Shown: positions 45,901 through 59,800 of the stretch, piece by piece
Layout: each line of letters opens with the position of its first letter
Position numbering within the stretch: the stretch's first letter is position 1
NCBI GenBank assembly: GCA_030272155.1
Contig: CP126199.1
Coordinates: 682,001 to 746,000, forward strand
Length of the DNA stretch: 64,000 nt
Reading direction: 5' to 3'
From: Tetradesmus obliquus
Lineage: Eukaryota > Chlorophyta > Chlorophyceae > Sphaeropleales > Scenedesmaceae
Position numbers and translations under genes: made by a program
Notes under the pieces: model-generated
Told to the model about the DNA's origin: nothing
The model's database searches: none
The model's input: the letters and a program-made list of their open reading frames with translations, nothing else

Positions 45901-48900
45901 ACTACAGCAAGTCAAAAGCTCAGGGCTGCAGCGCTACAGCTGCTGTGCAGCTTTGACCAGCCGGCATTCCTTGGCACAGGCGGCAGCGGCAGCAGTAGCA
46001 GCAGCAGCATTGATCCTGCAGCGCAGCAGCATCCAGCGCAGCAGGGGCAGGCAGAGCGCACCGCGTTTCAGGGTCTGTCATGTGACGTGTTACTAACATT
46101 ACGTGACATCCACCTGCGGCCGTGCAGTGTGGAGGCAGGCAGGCGCTGGGCTGTAGCACTGGAGCGGGTCAGCAACCACTTGGAGTATGGGCGCGTGCCT
46201 GCGCTGCTGCTGCCGGCGCTGGTTGCTGGGCTGATCGGCACACTGCACATCAGGTGGGCATCCTCTCTTGTGCAATCTATGCTTCATTAAGCAAACATAT
46301 GTTCAGGATATTGTGTGCATGCCAGTGCCAGTGCCGGTAGAAGTGATGTACCATGCGTGCAGCATGGGTGCGCTGCACATCCGCTGCATTCCAGGCAGTC
46401 TTGACTTATGCGACACTGAACTGTGCAGCCAGGAGTGTGCGTGACAACAGCTCTCCTGCGGTCACAACCCCTCTTCATGCTGTGTATCTGCTGCTGCACT
46501 ATGCACTGTGTACTGTGTGCTGCTGCAGGTTCTCCCCGCTGTGGCAGCCAGCCAGCCAGGCGCTAGGCTGCTCCTTTCTCTGATGGTGTGTGGTGTTGCT
46601 GCTGCTGCTGCTACTGCTGCTGCTATGTACCAGTGTAACATCATCATCATGTTACCATTTAAGCCATAGCAACGTCGCCATCGGCCCCGCGCCCCACAGG
46701 AGCGGCTGAACCCTGTGTAACATGTATGATGTGTGCTGCTGCAGGTTTTCTCCGCTGTGGCAGCCAGCCAGCCAGGCGCTAGGCCAGGCCCTGAGCAGCA
46801 GCGCTGACTCGGCCTGGCCGCTGCTGCTGAGCCACATCAGCCACGTGCAGCAGCTGTTCCTGGCAGGCCAGGGCAGCAGCACAGCAGAGGCTGAGCTGGA
46901 CGATGAGTCAGCAGCAGCAGCAGCAGCGCCAGGTCAGCAGCAGCAGCAAGGTCAAAGTTTGACCGGAAGTTTGACCGAAGGTTTGACCGGGTTTGACCTG
47001 CAGCAGCAGTGGCAGAGCTACTGCCAGAAGGGGTATGGCGTTGCAGCAGCAGCGTCAGGCAGCTGCACAGATGCTGCTAACCGGCTGACTCACATCTTGA
47101 AGGGTTTAGCTGCTGCCACTGCGCCTGAGGTTTTAAACAAGGTTTCAGCGGATTGGGTGCCACTGCTACTGACGTTTGCCGCTGCTGTCACGCATGGCGG
47201 AGCAGCAGATGAGGCAGGCGAGGATGAAGGGCAGGAACAGCCTGCCACAAATGCAGCAGCAGCAGAAGAAGCAGAAGATGAAACAGCAGCAGCAGCAGCA
47301 GCAAGTGAGGATGCTGCAGTGGGTGCCAAGCGGAAGCAGCCTGAGCCAGCAGCTGCAGGAGAACAGCCAGCAGCAGACCAGCAGCAGCAGCAGCAGCAGC
47401 CGTCGGCCAAGCGCCAGCGCGGCAGCGGTTTAGCGGGTGCTCTGTGCCGCGAGGGTTTAGGCGGCCTGGGGTTCAGCATCAGGGCTTGGCGGGGTGTGAT
47501 GATGGAGTGGCTGGCGCTGCTGGGGGCGCTGAAGAACCCTAAGAAGCAGCAGCGGTGAGTCACCCGGAACGCATTGGAAAGCTTTTGTTTGGTATTGGGC
47601 TTGCTGCATGTTGTGAGGGGGCATGTCGCAGCAACAGAGCCAGTGCACGCGCAGCTGGATACAGCTTATGTGACAGATGTTCAGTTGTAAGAGCAGCGGT
47701 CAGTCACCCAGCAGGCGTTGGCAAAGCTTTTTGTTTGGAGTTGGGCTCGCTGCATGTTCTGAGGATGCAGCAGTGTGGCAGCAACACAGAGCCAGTGACA
47801 CGCATAGCTGCACATTGTGCTTGTGTGTCAGCTGTTCAGCTGTTCAACGACACGTGCATGTGAACATCAACCGTGCGCGCTGGCGGCCTGGCGGCACTGT
47901 GCTGTGTGCCGGCAGTGCCCCGCCGTGCAGCCTTGCGCTGTAAGCCGCTGCGCACCACATCACTCCTGCTCCTGCTTACCCGGCACTGACAGCACCCCGA
48001 GTGACCTGGGTCAATGAAGGGCGGCGCATGCATATCACTCAATGCACATCCATGCAGTAAACGAGATCCAACTGCTTTGTATAGCCTGCTGGTCAGATCT
48101 GTGTGCAAGCTATCGCTGTACGTAAGATGCTACCTGTTGCAACCCCTACATTCACAACCTTGCTGCGCTGCTGCTGCTGCTGCTACTGCTGCTGATGATG
48201 ATGATGCTGATGCTGATGCTGATGCTGCTGCTGCTGCTGCAGGGCTGCCGAGCTGCAGGAAGCCGTGGCGCGGCAGCTGCTGTCATCCGACCCCTCCCTG
48301 CAGACTGCTGCGCTGCGCTGCCTGTCATCTTTCAAGCTGTCATTCCTGCCAGCACACCTTTTGAATGTGCTGCTGCAGCTGGCTGACGTGGCAAAGCTGC
48401 GCGGCGGGCTGGTCAACATCCCGATCATGTTTGACCGGGGCGTTGACCAGGGCGTTGACCATGGCGGGGATGAGGCGCAGCGGCAGCAGCAGCGGCACTT
48501 GCTGAAGAAGAAGAAGGGAGGCAGTGGGGATGTGGGCAGGGTGGACCCCCACACACGGCCAGGTGAGCAGCAGTGAACATATCTTAGCTATTGTGCACAC
48601 CAGTTTGCTGTGAAGCTCTTGGTTGGTTTGTGGTGGTGGGGATGTGGGTAGGGTGGAACCTTACACACGACCAGGTGAGCACCAGCAGTGAACATAGCAC
48701 GCTTTTGGTTTGTTGAAAAAAGGAACTTGGTGAGAATGGGTTGTATGGAGGCGTGGTTGTGGGTATGCCCATAGTCAGCAACGTGATTCCTGATGTGTTG
48801 CAGCGAAAGAGTGTGAGTGCACGAAACACAGCGCCTGCGTCACAGCTGTGTTTGTCTTTGCTTAGCAAATGCTTGTTCCCCAACCGTGCGTGCTGGCGGC

Positions 48901-49731
48901 CTGGCGGCACTGTGCTGTGTGCCGGCAGTGCCCCGCCGTGCAGCCTTGCGCTGTAAGCCGCTGCGCACCACATCACTCCTGCTCCTGCTTACCCGGCACT
49001 GACAGCACCCCGAGTGACCAGGGTCAATGAAGGGCGGTGCATGCTCAACATTGATGACTGTCCTTTCAAGAAAACTGCAAGACCCTTTGCTGTTTATCTG
49101 CTGTGTTCGTGCAAACTTGGCTGCTGCCTGAGCTGGTGTATACAGCCAACTTCTGTCGCGGCTGCCGCTGCAACCTGAAACCTGCACATGACACGAAACC
49201 CCACAACTCTCTCCTCGACCGCTCAGCACCGTCATCACCCTCACCTGAGCAGCAGTATCAAGTCTTGTACATTGTCTTTTTTATCTGCAGGCTTTGTGTT
49301 GCTGCTGACCATGGTGCTGTACCCCAAGCTGGCCAAGCACACTGCTGAGGAAGCCGCCTCCTCTCATCAACGTCAAACAGCCCATTATTCCTCGCTTTAC
49401 TGCTTTGTATGCTGCGTTTGCAGGCTTTGTGCAGCTGCTGCCTTTAGTGCTCTACTCCAAGCTCACGCAACCTGCCACTTTTCGGGCCCCTCTTGTAAAC
49501 CATTTTGCTGCTTTTGCTTGTTTCTGCAGGCTTTGTGCCGCTGCTCACCATGGTGCTGTACCCTAAGCTGGCCAAGCGCAGCGGCAGGCTGGGCGGCAGG
49601 GGCGCCCCCGGCAGTGCACGCGCAGCGGTGCTCAACGCACTCGCTGCGCTGCAGCCGGCTGAGCTCACCCCTCTGCTAGAGCTGCTGCTGATGCCTATCA
49701 GCAGCACCTTCAAACAGCCAGAAGACCAGCT

Positions 49732-49764
<33 letters not shown>

Positions 49765-51405
49765 TGTAGAGGCAGCCGCCGGCTTGCAGGATATCAATTC
49801 CTACAGGCTGATCCCGGCGCCCTGGTGGTCAAACCACTTGGTCAACTCGCCCGTTGACTGGTGGTTGACCGCCGTTGACCGGTTAACGCTGGCGGCGCAG
49901 CCGCTGCGCAGGCGGCAGGGCTTTCTGAATGCCTTTGAGGATCTGCTGAGTCACCTGGGGTACCAGCTGCAGCCGCTGATGCCTGCTCTGCTGGCAATTA
50001 CGCTGCAGCTGCTGCAGACGGCATCTGCTGGCATGCAGGCGCAACAGCAGGACGCAGGCGCAGCAGCAGACGAAGCAGCTCCAGCTGCGGATGCGCAATC
50101 GAGGGAAGAAGGCAGGGCAGTGCGCTCGCAGTGCTTGCGGCTCCTGGCGCAGGTTTTTAGCCGCTTCCCAGCCACCCTAAACCTGAACCCTATCTGGCCA
50201 GGGTTTTTCGCAGCCGCTGAACCCTTGATGACTCGGCTGGTGCCAGAGTCAGCTGGGTCCGCACCTCCAGCACTGCTGGCGGCGGTTGAAGCCCTTGCTG
50301 CAAACCCTGGCCTGGCTAGGGTTTTGGGAGACCTGCCGAGTCAGCAGCTTGAACCCCAGGAAGCTGGCAGCAGCGGTTTAGCAATGGACGTCGACAGCCA
50401 GCAGCAGCAGCAGCAGCAGCAGGATGGGTCGGCTGATCCAGGGTTTAGCAGCCAGTGGCCGCCAGGTCAGCAGCCGAGCTGGGCTGCCCAGGGTTTAGGC
50501 GGCAAGCTGCTCTGCAGCTGCATTAGGGTTTTGGGCTCTAAGGGCTGCAGTGAATCTAGCAGGGCAGCAGCGCTGTCTGTTGTGGAGGCCTGTCTGGCGC
50601 TGCAGCCGCAGCAGCTGCTGGCGGCTGTGCTGCTGCGGTGGACGCCGCTGCTGCTAGTGGAGCTGAAGTCCAGTGTGGAGGCTGTGCTGGTGGCTGCTGC
50701 TGCTGCTGCTGGGCCTAACAAGGGCGGCAAAGGCAGGGTGAGTTGGTGTCGGTTGCTGCAGCTGTAGCGCTTGTGCGTGTCCGTTGCTGCAGCTGTAGCG
50801 CTTGTGCGTGTTTGAAACCAGCTGCTTTGGCAGACAGCATGGCCAACGTGTGTTAGTATGTTGCTACAGCCGGGTGTGTGCTGGTTGAGCTGAAGGCTAG
50901 TGTTGAGGCTGTGCTGGTGGCTGCTGCTGCTGCTGCTGGGCCTAACAAGGGCGGCAAAGGCAGGGTGAGTCAGGAATGGCTGCAGCAGCTGTAGCGCTCA
51001 TGAGTGTTTCAAATCAGCTGTTACTGCGTACAGTATGGCAAGTTGTTGTATCTGCAATGGTACCTGATGTATTGCAATCCTTACAAAAGCCAGCTACATG
51101 CAATTCATTCTCTGCTGCAGGGCCCCAAGGGCCGTGGAGGGCCCCACCAAAAGCGCCCCTCAGTGCACCGCCAGCTGGCGCTGCTGCAGGCGCTAGGCCA
51201 GCACTGCACCGACAATGCCACAGCCGCCAGCTTGGCTGCTGCCCTTGTGGCGCTGCTGCAACCACCTAATAGTGGCAGGAGCGGCGGCAGCAGCGGCGGC
51301 AGGGCGGGCGGGGGGTTAGGCAAGCGTGCTGCATTGGATGAAAAGGGCATGGGGAAGGCTCTGGGGGCAGTTGCTGCGCTGTGGAGGGCGATGCAGCAAC
51401 CGCAC

Positions 51406-51460
<55 letters not shown>

Positions 51461-52277
51461 CTGGCAAGAGTGGGGACGTAGCAGCAGCAGAGGTAGAGCA
51501 GCAGCAGGTGCTGCTGCAGCACTGGGAGACGCTGTCGCTGCTGTTTGGGCAGCTGGGCAGCAGAGACGCCCGCAGCGCAGCAGCAGATGCCCTGCTCGCC
51601 CTCAGCGGCCTGCTGCAGCACACAAGCAGCAGCAGCAGCAGCGTCACTGCTGCCAGTGACTCAGCTGATGCAGCACACGCAGCTGAGCAGCACTCAGCTT
51701 ACTCAGCTGTTGCAGCTCAGCTTGTGGACCTCAACTCGTGGTCGGTTGAGTCATTGGATGATCCCGACTACAGCCGCCGCATGGGCTGCTACAGCCGGCT
51801 GCAGCCGCAGATCTGGGCAAGCTACAGCCGCCTGCAGGCGCTGCCGCTGCTACTGCAGGGCTTCTTTGACCTGCGCAATGGCGATGACCTGGCCATCCGG
51901 CAAGCTGCTGCTTCTGCGCTGAGCAAAGCAGTAGACGCCATGGCGCAGCTCGAGCAGCAGCAGCAGGGGATTGGCCTCGAATCACCAGCAGCAGCAGCAG
52001 CAGCAGGAGGTGTGCAGCTGGATCAGGACGATCCGCTGCGGCTGCTGCCCCGTGTGCTGTACCCGCAAGCCAAGTCCGGCCTGCGCAGCAACAACTTGGC
52101 AGTGAGGCAGGAGCATGCAGCGCTGCTGCGGGCGCTGGTGCTGGCCCTGCCGGGGCGCTTTCCAGATCTGCTGCCGCTGACAAATGCAGATCCTGAGCAG
52201 GACTTCTTTTTGAATATAACACATCTGCAGATCCACAGGAGGGGCAGGGCGCTGCAGCTGCTGGGGCGGCTGGCAGC

Positions 52278-52309
<32 letters not shown>

Positions 52310-52442
52310 GAGAGGATGCTGCTGCAGAGGCGGGCGCAGCGAAGAGGCAGCGGCTTGCTGATGGCCAGGTGGCAGCTACACAGCAGCAGCAGAATGGCGA
52401 AGAGGATACAGCGGCAGCAGCAGGTGGTGCCAAGCGCCCACG

Positions 52443-52475
<33 letters not shown>

Positions 52476-52826
52476 CAAGGCTGTGAGTGTGCGTGTGCTG
52501 ATGGACATTGCTGCTCCGCTGCTGCAGCAATTCATCATGGAGGGTGCCGGAGTAGGCAGCGGCAGCGCTGCTGCTGCTGCCGCTGCTGCCGTGCAGCGCG
52601 GCGGCCACATCAAGACACAATCTGACAGTGACCGTGAAGGAGCAGTGGCAGATGTTGCAATTGATGCTTTGCGGGAGCTGTGCCGGCTGCTGGGGTGGCA
52701 GCAGTACAGTGGCTTGTTGCAGCGCTGGCTGAAGCTGATGACTCAGAGTCCTCGGAAGCAGGTTATTAGGGCTGCCTGTGCTGTGCTGGATGCATTTCAC
52801 TTTGAACTGGACGTGGAGGAGGCCCC

Positions 52827-52864
<38 letters not shown>

Positions 52865-52893
52865 GGAGCGGGGCGATGGAGGTGGATGGCGCA

Positions 52894-52931
<38 letters not shown>

Positions 52932-53803
52932 TGATGACGATGCTGCTGCCGAGCAAGACACAGAGGAAGAAGAAGACGAAGAGCAGCAGCAGGAGCATGA
53001 GGAGGATGAGGAGGCAGCAGCAGCAGCAGCAACAGCGGAGCGTGCTGCTGCTGCTGCTGCCGATGTTGCTGCTGCTGCCAAGCAGCTGCTGATGAAGCGA
53101 GTGCTGCCTGTGCTGCAGAGTCAGCTGGTGATTGATGACCAGGAGGTAGCAAGGGCACCTGTGGCGCTGGCTCTGGTCAAACTGATCAAGGTGAGGGTTT
53201 GGGTTATCAGGTTTCAATCGTTTGACTTCAGGGTTTGCCAAGGGTATGGTACTTGATGACCAGGAGGTGGCACGGGCACCTGTGGCGCTGGCCTTGGTCA
53301 AACTTATCAAGGTGAGGGTTTGGGGTTCTAAGGTTCAAACTGTTTGACTCGGAGGGTTTGCCTGGAGTATGGTGATTGGTGATCAGGAGGTGGCTAGGGC
53401 ACCTGTGGCGCTGGCCCTGGTCAAACTCATCAAGGTGAGGGTTTGGGGTTTGAAGGTGGTAATGTTTGACTGTTGTCGCCAAGGTTGCTATGTTTTATGC
53501 ATATCTGCTGCTGGTTTTTTCTGTGTGAGCTGCACTGCACCGTGTTCAATTGCCAATCCAGGTGATGGCCACTTACATCGCTGCTGCCGCTGCCACTGCT
53601 GCTGCTGCTCGCAGTTGCTGCCGGCTGATGTGGAGCGTGTGGCGCTGCCGCGCTGCCTCACCTCCATCGCCTGCCAATTGCCACATTGCTGACCACTTAC
53701 GTTGCTGCTGCTGCTGCTTCTACCTTGCAGCTGCTGCCTGCTGACGTGGAGCGTGTGGCGCTGCCGCGCTGCCTCACCTCCATTGGCTGCTAACCACTCA
53801 CAC

Positions 53804-53838
<35 letters not shown>

Positions 53839-56800
53839 TTCGCCTTGCAGCTGCTGCCGGCTGATGTGGAGCGTGTGGCGCTGCCTCGCTGCCTCACCTC
53901 CATTGGGGGCCTGCTGCGCAGCCGGCTGCACAGCAGCAGGGACGCTGCACGTGCCGTGCTGACCGACCTGTGCCTGGAGCTGGGCCCTGAGTACCTGCCC
54001 ACCGTCATCAAGTGAGCTGTTATTACTTTGTTAGTTTTGATCATTACTGGCAGGTGCATGCTGTGTCGTTCTGACTGACCTGTGCCTGGCGCTGGGCCCG
54101 GAGTACTTGCCTACAGTGATCAAGTGAGTAATGGCTCAATCTACTATATACGTTGTGCTTTGTGGTGTGCTGACTGACCTGTGCCTGGAGCTGGGCCCGG
54201 AGTACCTGCCCACAGTCATCAAGTGAGTAATGGCTCCTCTGTGCTCTGCTGTGCTGTGATTGTTAGTGCTGTGCTTTGTTGAGTGCTGCCAGACCTGTGC
54301 CTGGAGCTGGGACCTGGGTACTTGCCCACAGTGATCAAGTGAGGCTCCAGCTGTTTGAACCCCTGCACCCTGTTGGATACTGTGTCTGAGTATGACTTGA
54401 GTTGTTTTTGTAGGGGTACAGGCAATGTGCTTTGGTAAATGAAACATCTTTTGGCAGCTTTAGGAACGTCGCCGTCCACAGCAGAAGACCGGTTGGCGTG
54501 GTCGCTGACGTGTGTTGCTGTTGCTGCTGCTGCTGCTGCTGCTGTTGCTGCTGATTACAGCGTACTGCGACCCGTGCTGCCTGACAAGGGCTACACCGCA
54601 CACGTGCTGGGCTTCACCGCTGACGTGTCATCCTGCTGTGTCTGCTGCTGCTGCTGCCGCTTCACCTCTCCCCATTTAGTGTGCTGCGAGCTGTGCTGCC
54701 TGACAAGGGTTACACCGCGCACGTGCTGGGCTTCACGGCTGCGTCGCTGCTGGCGGCGCACGTGGCGGCTGGCGTCAGCCCTGGCGCGCTCGACGAGGCG
54801 CTGCCACTGCTGCTGCCCACGCTGGAGGGTGACCTCTTCTGCTCGGTGAGACTCCAATGACATATTAACATATTATCAAAATTACCGATGCACGTGGTAC
54901 GTTCCATACATGGGGTGATTGATGAGGCGCTGCCGCTGCTGCTGCCTTCGCTGGAGGGGGACCTGTTCGGCTCGGTGAGCTGCTTGTTGCATGGGTTGCT
55001 GGTTTTGATAGGTGCTTCTTCAAGGTAACTGGGTTCCGCTGCTGCTGCGCATGCTGAAGGGCGAGTTGTTTGCCTTGATGAGGGGCTGCTCAAGCAAACT
55101 GTTGGGGATTCGCATGTGCATGAGTGCTGGCGGCGCACGTGGCGGCTGGCGTTTGCCCTGGCGCGCTTGACGAGGCGCTGCCGCTGCTGCTGCCCACGCT
55201 GGAGGGGGACTTGTTCGGCTTGGTGAGGCGCTGCTTGTAAGGATACCATTAGTAGCGACGGTTGCCCCTGTGCGTATACATGTGTGTGGCTGCCGCTGCT
55301 GCTGCCCACGCTGAAGGGGGCCAGATTTGCTCAATGGGGCGCTGATAGGTTTTGTGATGCTTGCTTGTGCATGTGCATATGCAGGTCTCCGAAGTCAAGG
55401 AGGCCACTGCCTTTGCCGGCAAGTACAGAAGAGGCCAAGCGCGGCAGGGCGTATGAGGCCTACCAGCACCTGGCAGCAGCAGTCACTCTTGACAATCATA
55501 TCACACTACTGCTGTGGCTGCCTCTCACACGCTGCAGGTCTTTTAGGCAAAAGAGGCCACCGCCCTTCGATGCACCACCATGCAATTCAAGCTTGCTCTG
55601 ACATCAGGCCGCTGTGTTTTTCATGCTGCTGCCTGCAGGTCAGTGAGGCTAAGGAGGCGACCGCTTTTGCGGGCAAGTACAAGGAGGCCATCACCGGCTC
55701 ACCTTCAATCTCATAACCTCACAGCTTGGGTGACGTTCTGATCGCATCTTGCGTAATGTTCTGCACTGCTGCTGTGCACTACCTGCCTGCAGGTCTCTGA
55801 AGCCAAGGAGGCCGCTGCTTTTGCAGGCAAGTACAAGAAGGCCAATATTGTGGCTTGCAGTAACGTTGAACGCTTACTTCAAAATTGGACTGCTGCTGTT
55901 ATGTACAACACTGCAGGTCAGTGAGGCCAAGGAGGCCACTGCTTTTGCGGGCAAGTACAAGGAGGCCAAGCGCTGCAGGGCCTACGAGGCCTACCAGCAC
56001 CTGGCAGCAGCAGTCACCCCCCAACTTTCATCTCACGCTACTGCTGTGGCTGCCTCTCACACACTGCAGGTTGCTGCGGCTAAGGAGGCCACCGGCTTGC
56101 TTTCATTTCACCATGCAGCTCAAGCTTGCTTTGACATCAGGCTGCTGTGCTATTACGCTGCTGCTTGCAGGTCTCTGAGGCCAAAGAAGCCACTGCTTTT
56201 GCAGGCAAGTACAAAGAAGCCAAGCGCTGCAGGGCCTACGAAGCCTACCAGCACCTGGCAGCAGCAGTCACCTTTGACACACAGATCACGCCGCTGCTGC
56301 AGCTGGTTCAGGGCAAGCTGCCATCCGCAACAAGCCCCAGCATACGCGCAAAGCTCGAGCAGCTGCTAGCTGCTGCTGCGCGCGGCGTTGGGGTGAACCC
56401 GAGTGTTACTGCGGAGGGTTTAGCAGTGTGGCTCGGGCGGGAGTTGGATGGATGTTTGAAGGTGGAGGAGGCTGCGAGGGCGAAGGCGAAGGCGGCTGTG
56501 GGTGCGGCGAGTGCGACGGGCGCTGCTGCGGGCAAGCGCACACCAAAGCAGTTTCGCGATGCAGCTACTAACGGTGCAGCAGCAGATGCGGCAGATGCAG
56601 ATGAGGCAGAAGAAGAGGAGGAGACAGCAGCAGCGCAGGCAGCAGCAGCAGGCGACGGCTCGCAGCACCTGTATCTGCTGGTGGCTTTTTGTCTGGCTGT
56701 GCTGAATGCCGCGCTGAAGAAGGGTGTGCTGGCAGGCAGGAGCGCTGAGGTGCTGGCGCTGCTGGACCCGCTGCTGCCGCTGTTGGTGCGCTGCCTGTAC

Positions 56801-59800
56801 AGCAGGCACCTGGGGAGCGTGCAGGTGGGTTGCTGGCGGGATTGCTGCAGTTTGATTTGCTGTGGTGTTGTGTTGTGTTGTGTTTTGCTGTCGTTGGTGT
56901 GTGGCTGCTTGTACAGCAGGCACCTGGGCAGCGTGCAGGTGGGTGGCGGCTGCCAGAACAAAGCATTACAGTCCGGAATGTACCTCACCCCACAGCTATC
57001 GCTGTCTGCAGCTGCTGCTGTGATGGCGCATGTGCAGTTGTGCTTGCTGCTTGCTGCGTATGTAGTTTGGCAGCTGGTGCGCCACTGTTGGCTGCAAACA
57101 GACGATCAGTGGCCTGCAGGCCTGCTGCGATTAGACAGCAGCTTTACTTGCTTGCTTCAATGTTAAAGCCGGTTGTCATGGCTGTGCCGTCTTTATAGGT
57201 TTACAAAGGTCGCATGGATGTTGCCTTTGTATACCTCCTTGCCCTGTGCAGGCCGCGCTAAAGGCGCTGACGCTGCTGGTGGGCGTGCAGCAGCTGCCGG
57301 GGCTGCCTGCCGCTGCTGCTGCTGCCGGCAAGGCGCTGAGCAGCCTGCTGCGCAAGGTGCCTGACGCGGGCCACCCCCTGGCGCAGGACTGCTTCAGGCT
57401 GCTGGGAGGTGCGGCTGAGGATTTGTCCCTGACTTTTTTCTGCTGTGGTAAATTTTTTAGAGGGTGTTTGTGCTTGGTGGCAATGGGTGCCATTGTAGCA
57501 GCCATGGCGAGCACATGTTTGATGCTGACTGCCGTTGCCACTGTGGTTGGGTGGAGGTCCTGTGGTGTGTGGTTGGTGACGGAGTGCTGCGCAAGGTGCC
57601 TGATGTGGGTCACCCCCTGGCCCAGGACTGCTTCAGGCTGCTGGGAGGTGCGGCAGCGAGCTACGCGTGGTGTGTCATCAATCAACACACGTGTAGGTTA
57701 GGGAAGGGGGTCTGTTTGACGATGGGGACCCCATGCGCCTCCACACCTCCTGCCATCCGCACTGATCTCAGGGGCTCGGCAAGCGCTGGGCGGCGCAAGG
57801 GCAGGCCAACCACAGCAGACGCAGCTGCAGGCGCAGCAACAACTACAGCAGCCGCAGTGCTGGACGGTTCCTCCCAAACATGCTGCCGTCACTCACTGTC
57901 ACTCACTGCGACGCCTCACCATCCCTGCTGCCACGCCTGCATTCTTTGTTCTTCCTTTCCTGAACACACCTTCCCTGCTGCTGCTGCTGCTGCTGGTGCT
58001 GGTGCTGCTGCTGCTGCTGCTGCTGCTGCCTGCTGCAGCCATGCTGCGCGACTGCCCCAGCTACAACCCTCCCACACCGCAGATCCGCTTCCTACTCAAA
58101 TGGATCGCAGCAGACCTGCAATCCGGCGGAACAGCAGCCAGCGCAGCAGCAGCACTAGCAGGCACCAGCGGCGGCGGCAGCAGCAGCAGCAGCGGCGAGC
58201 GCGTGAGCGGCTACGGGCTGCTGCGTGCTGTGCTGGCGCGGCGGCTGCTGGTGCCGGAGGTGTATGACGTGATGGACATCGTGCAGAAGCAGATGATCAC
58301 GTGAGTAATCTTTATTTTGTGTGATTGTTTGCGGCTGAAGTGTTTGTGTTTGGTGTTTGTTGAAAGGTGCTGGCTTGTAGTGGTGGCAGCTGTCATACTT
58401 GATCCCTGCCTAAATGCTGCAGCAGCAGCAGTAGCTGTTACAGGTGTAGTGAGCGGCTACGGGCTGCTGCGTGCTGTGCTGGCGCGGCAGCTGCTGGCGC
58501 CTGAGGTGTACGATGTGTTGGACATCGTGCAGAAGCAGACGATCACGTGAGTGCTTTGTTGTCAGGCAATGTGGCTGCAGGTGTTGGTTACCGTGTGCTG
58601 AATGATGTTGAGCTGTGTTTCAAGTTTCGCCCATGGCAGCTGTCGGACCCGCTGACTGCATGAGAGGCTGCTGCTGCAGCAGTTGGGGCAACAGTACTGT
58701 TGGTGGGGATGCTGCAGCCGTGTTGCTGTGGCCATTGCTGGTGCCGGTGAGATGTGTGATGGCATGGATATTGTGCAGAAGCAGATGATCACGTGAGTGC
58801 TGCCAAGGTTGCAGAGCAGCTGCCGGGGCTGCATATCAGCTGCAGTGCAGCCGCTTTTGCTGGAAGGTTGGTTATATGTTGTGTTGGATGCGGCTGTGGT
58901 ATGTGGCAGGCTGCCTGCTTCTTCCCCTGCAGCAGCCACTCGCCGCATCCACACTTAACTGACGCTGCTGCTGCTGCTGCTGCTGCCGCCGCTAATCTTC
59001 TTACTGCAGGAGCCACTCGGCGCCCGGCCGCGCCACTGCCGCTGCCTCGCTGCTGCAGTTCCTGCTGGATTACCCCCTCAGCCCCAGCAGGCTGCAGGGC
59101 CATGTGGCCTTCCTGTTATCAAATGCCGGCTATGAGCACGAGAGTGGCCGGCTGGCGGCGCTGGAGATGCTGCAGCAGGTGCGGCGGCTGAGTAGGACAC
59201 CTGCGCTGGCTGTGCTGTTATGGTGTGTACAATTGCTGTGCACCTGAGCACTTGGTTGGTGCTGGAGATGCTGCAGCATGTGCAGCCGCTGCGCACGTGC
59301 TCAAGCTTTGCTGGTGTGTTAGTGGTGTATGCTGGGCCCCAGCAGGCTGCAGAGCCACGTGGCCTTCCTGCTGTCCAATGCTGGCTATGAGCACGAGAGC
59401 GGCCGGCTGGCGGCGCTGGACATGCTGCAGCAGGTGCGGCGGCTGCGCAATTTCCATCTATACGTGCATTGGTGATGTACTGTGCAGGTGTACATGTTCT
59501 GCTACTGTGTGATGTTGTTTAAGGGTTGTTGTTATTGTTGTTTACATGTACATGTTGTGTTTGAGTGGGCGGTTGGACTACCCGCTCAGCCTCAGCAAGC
59601 TGCAGGGCCACGTGGCTTTCCTGTCGTCCAATGCCGGCTATGAGCACGAGAGTGGGCGGCTGGCGGCGCTGGAGATGCTGCAGCAGGTGCGGCAGCTGTG
59701 ACAAAGCACTTCGTTAGTGTGTTACTCAGACAGAGTTTCTATGTCTAAGTAGCTGCGCTGTGGTTGGTACTTGTGTTTTCTTCCTTTGGAGGGCTGGCCT

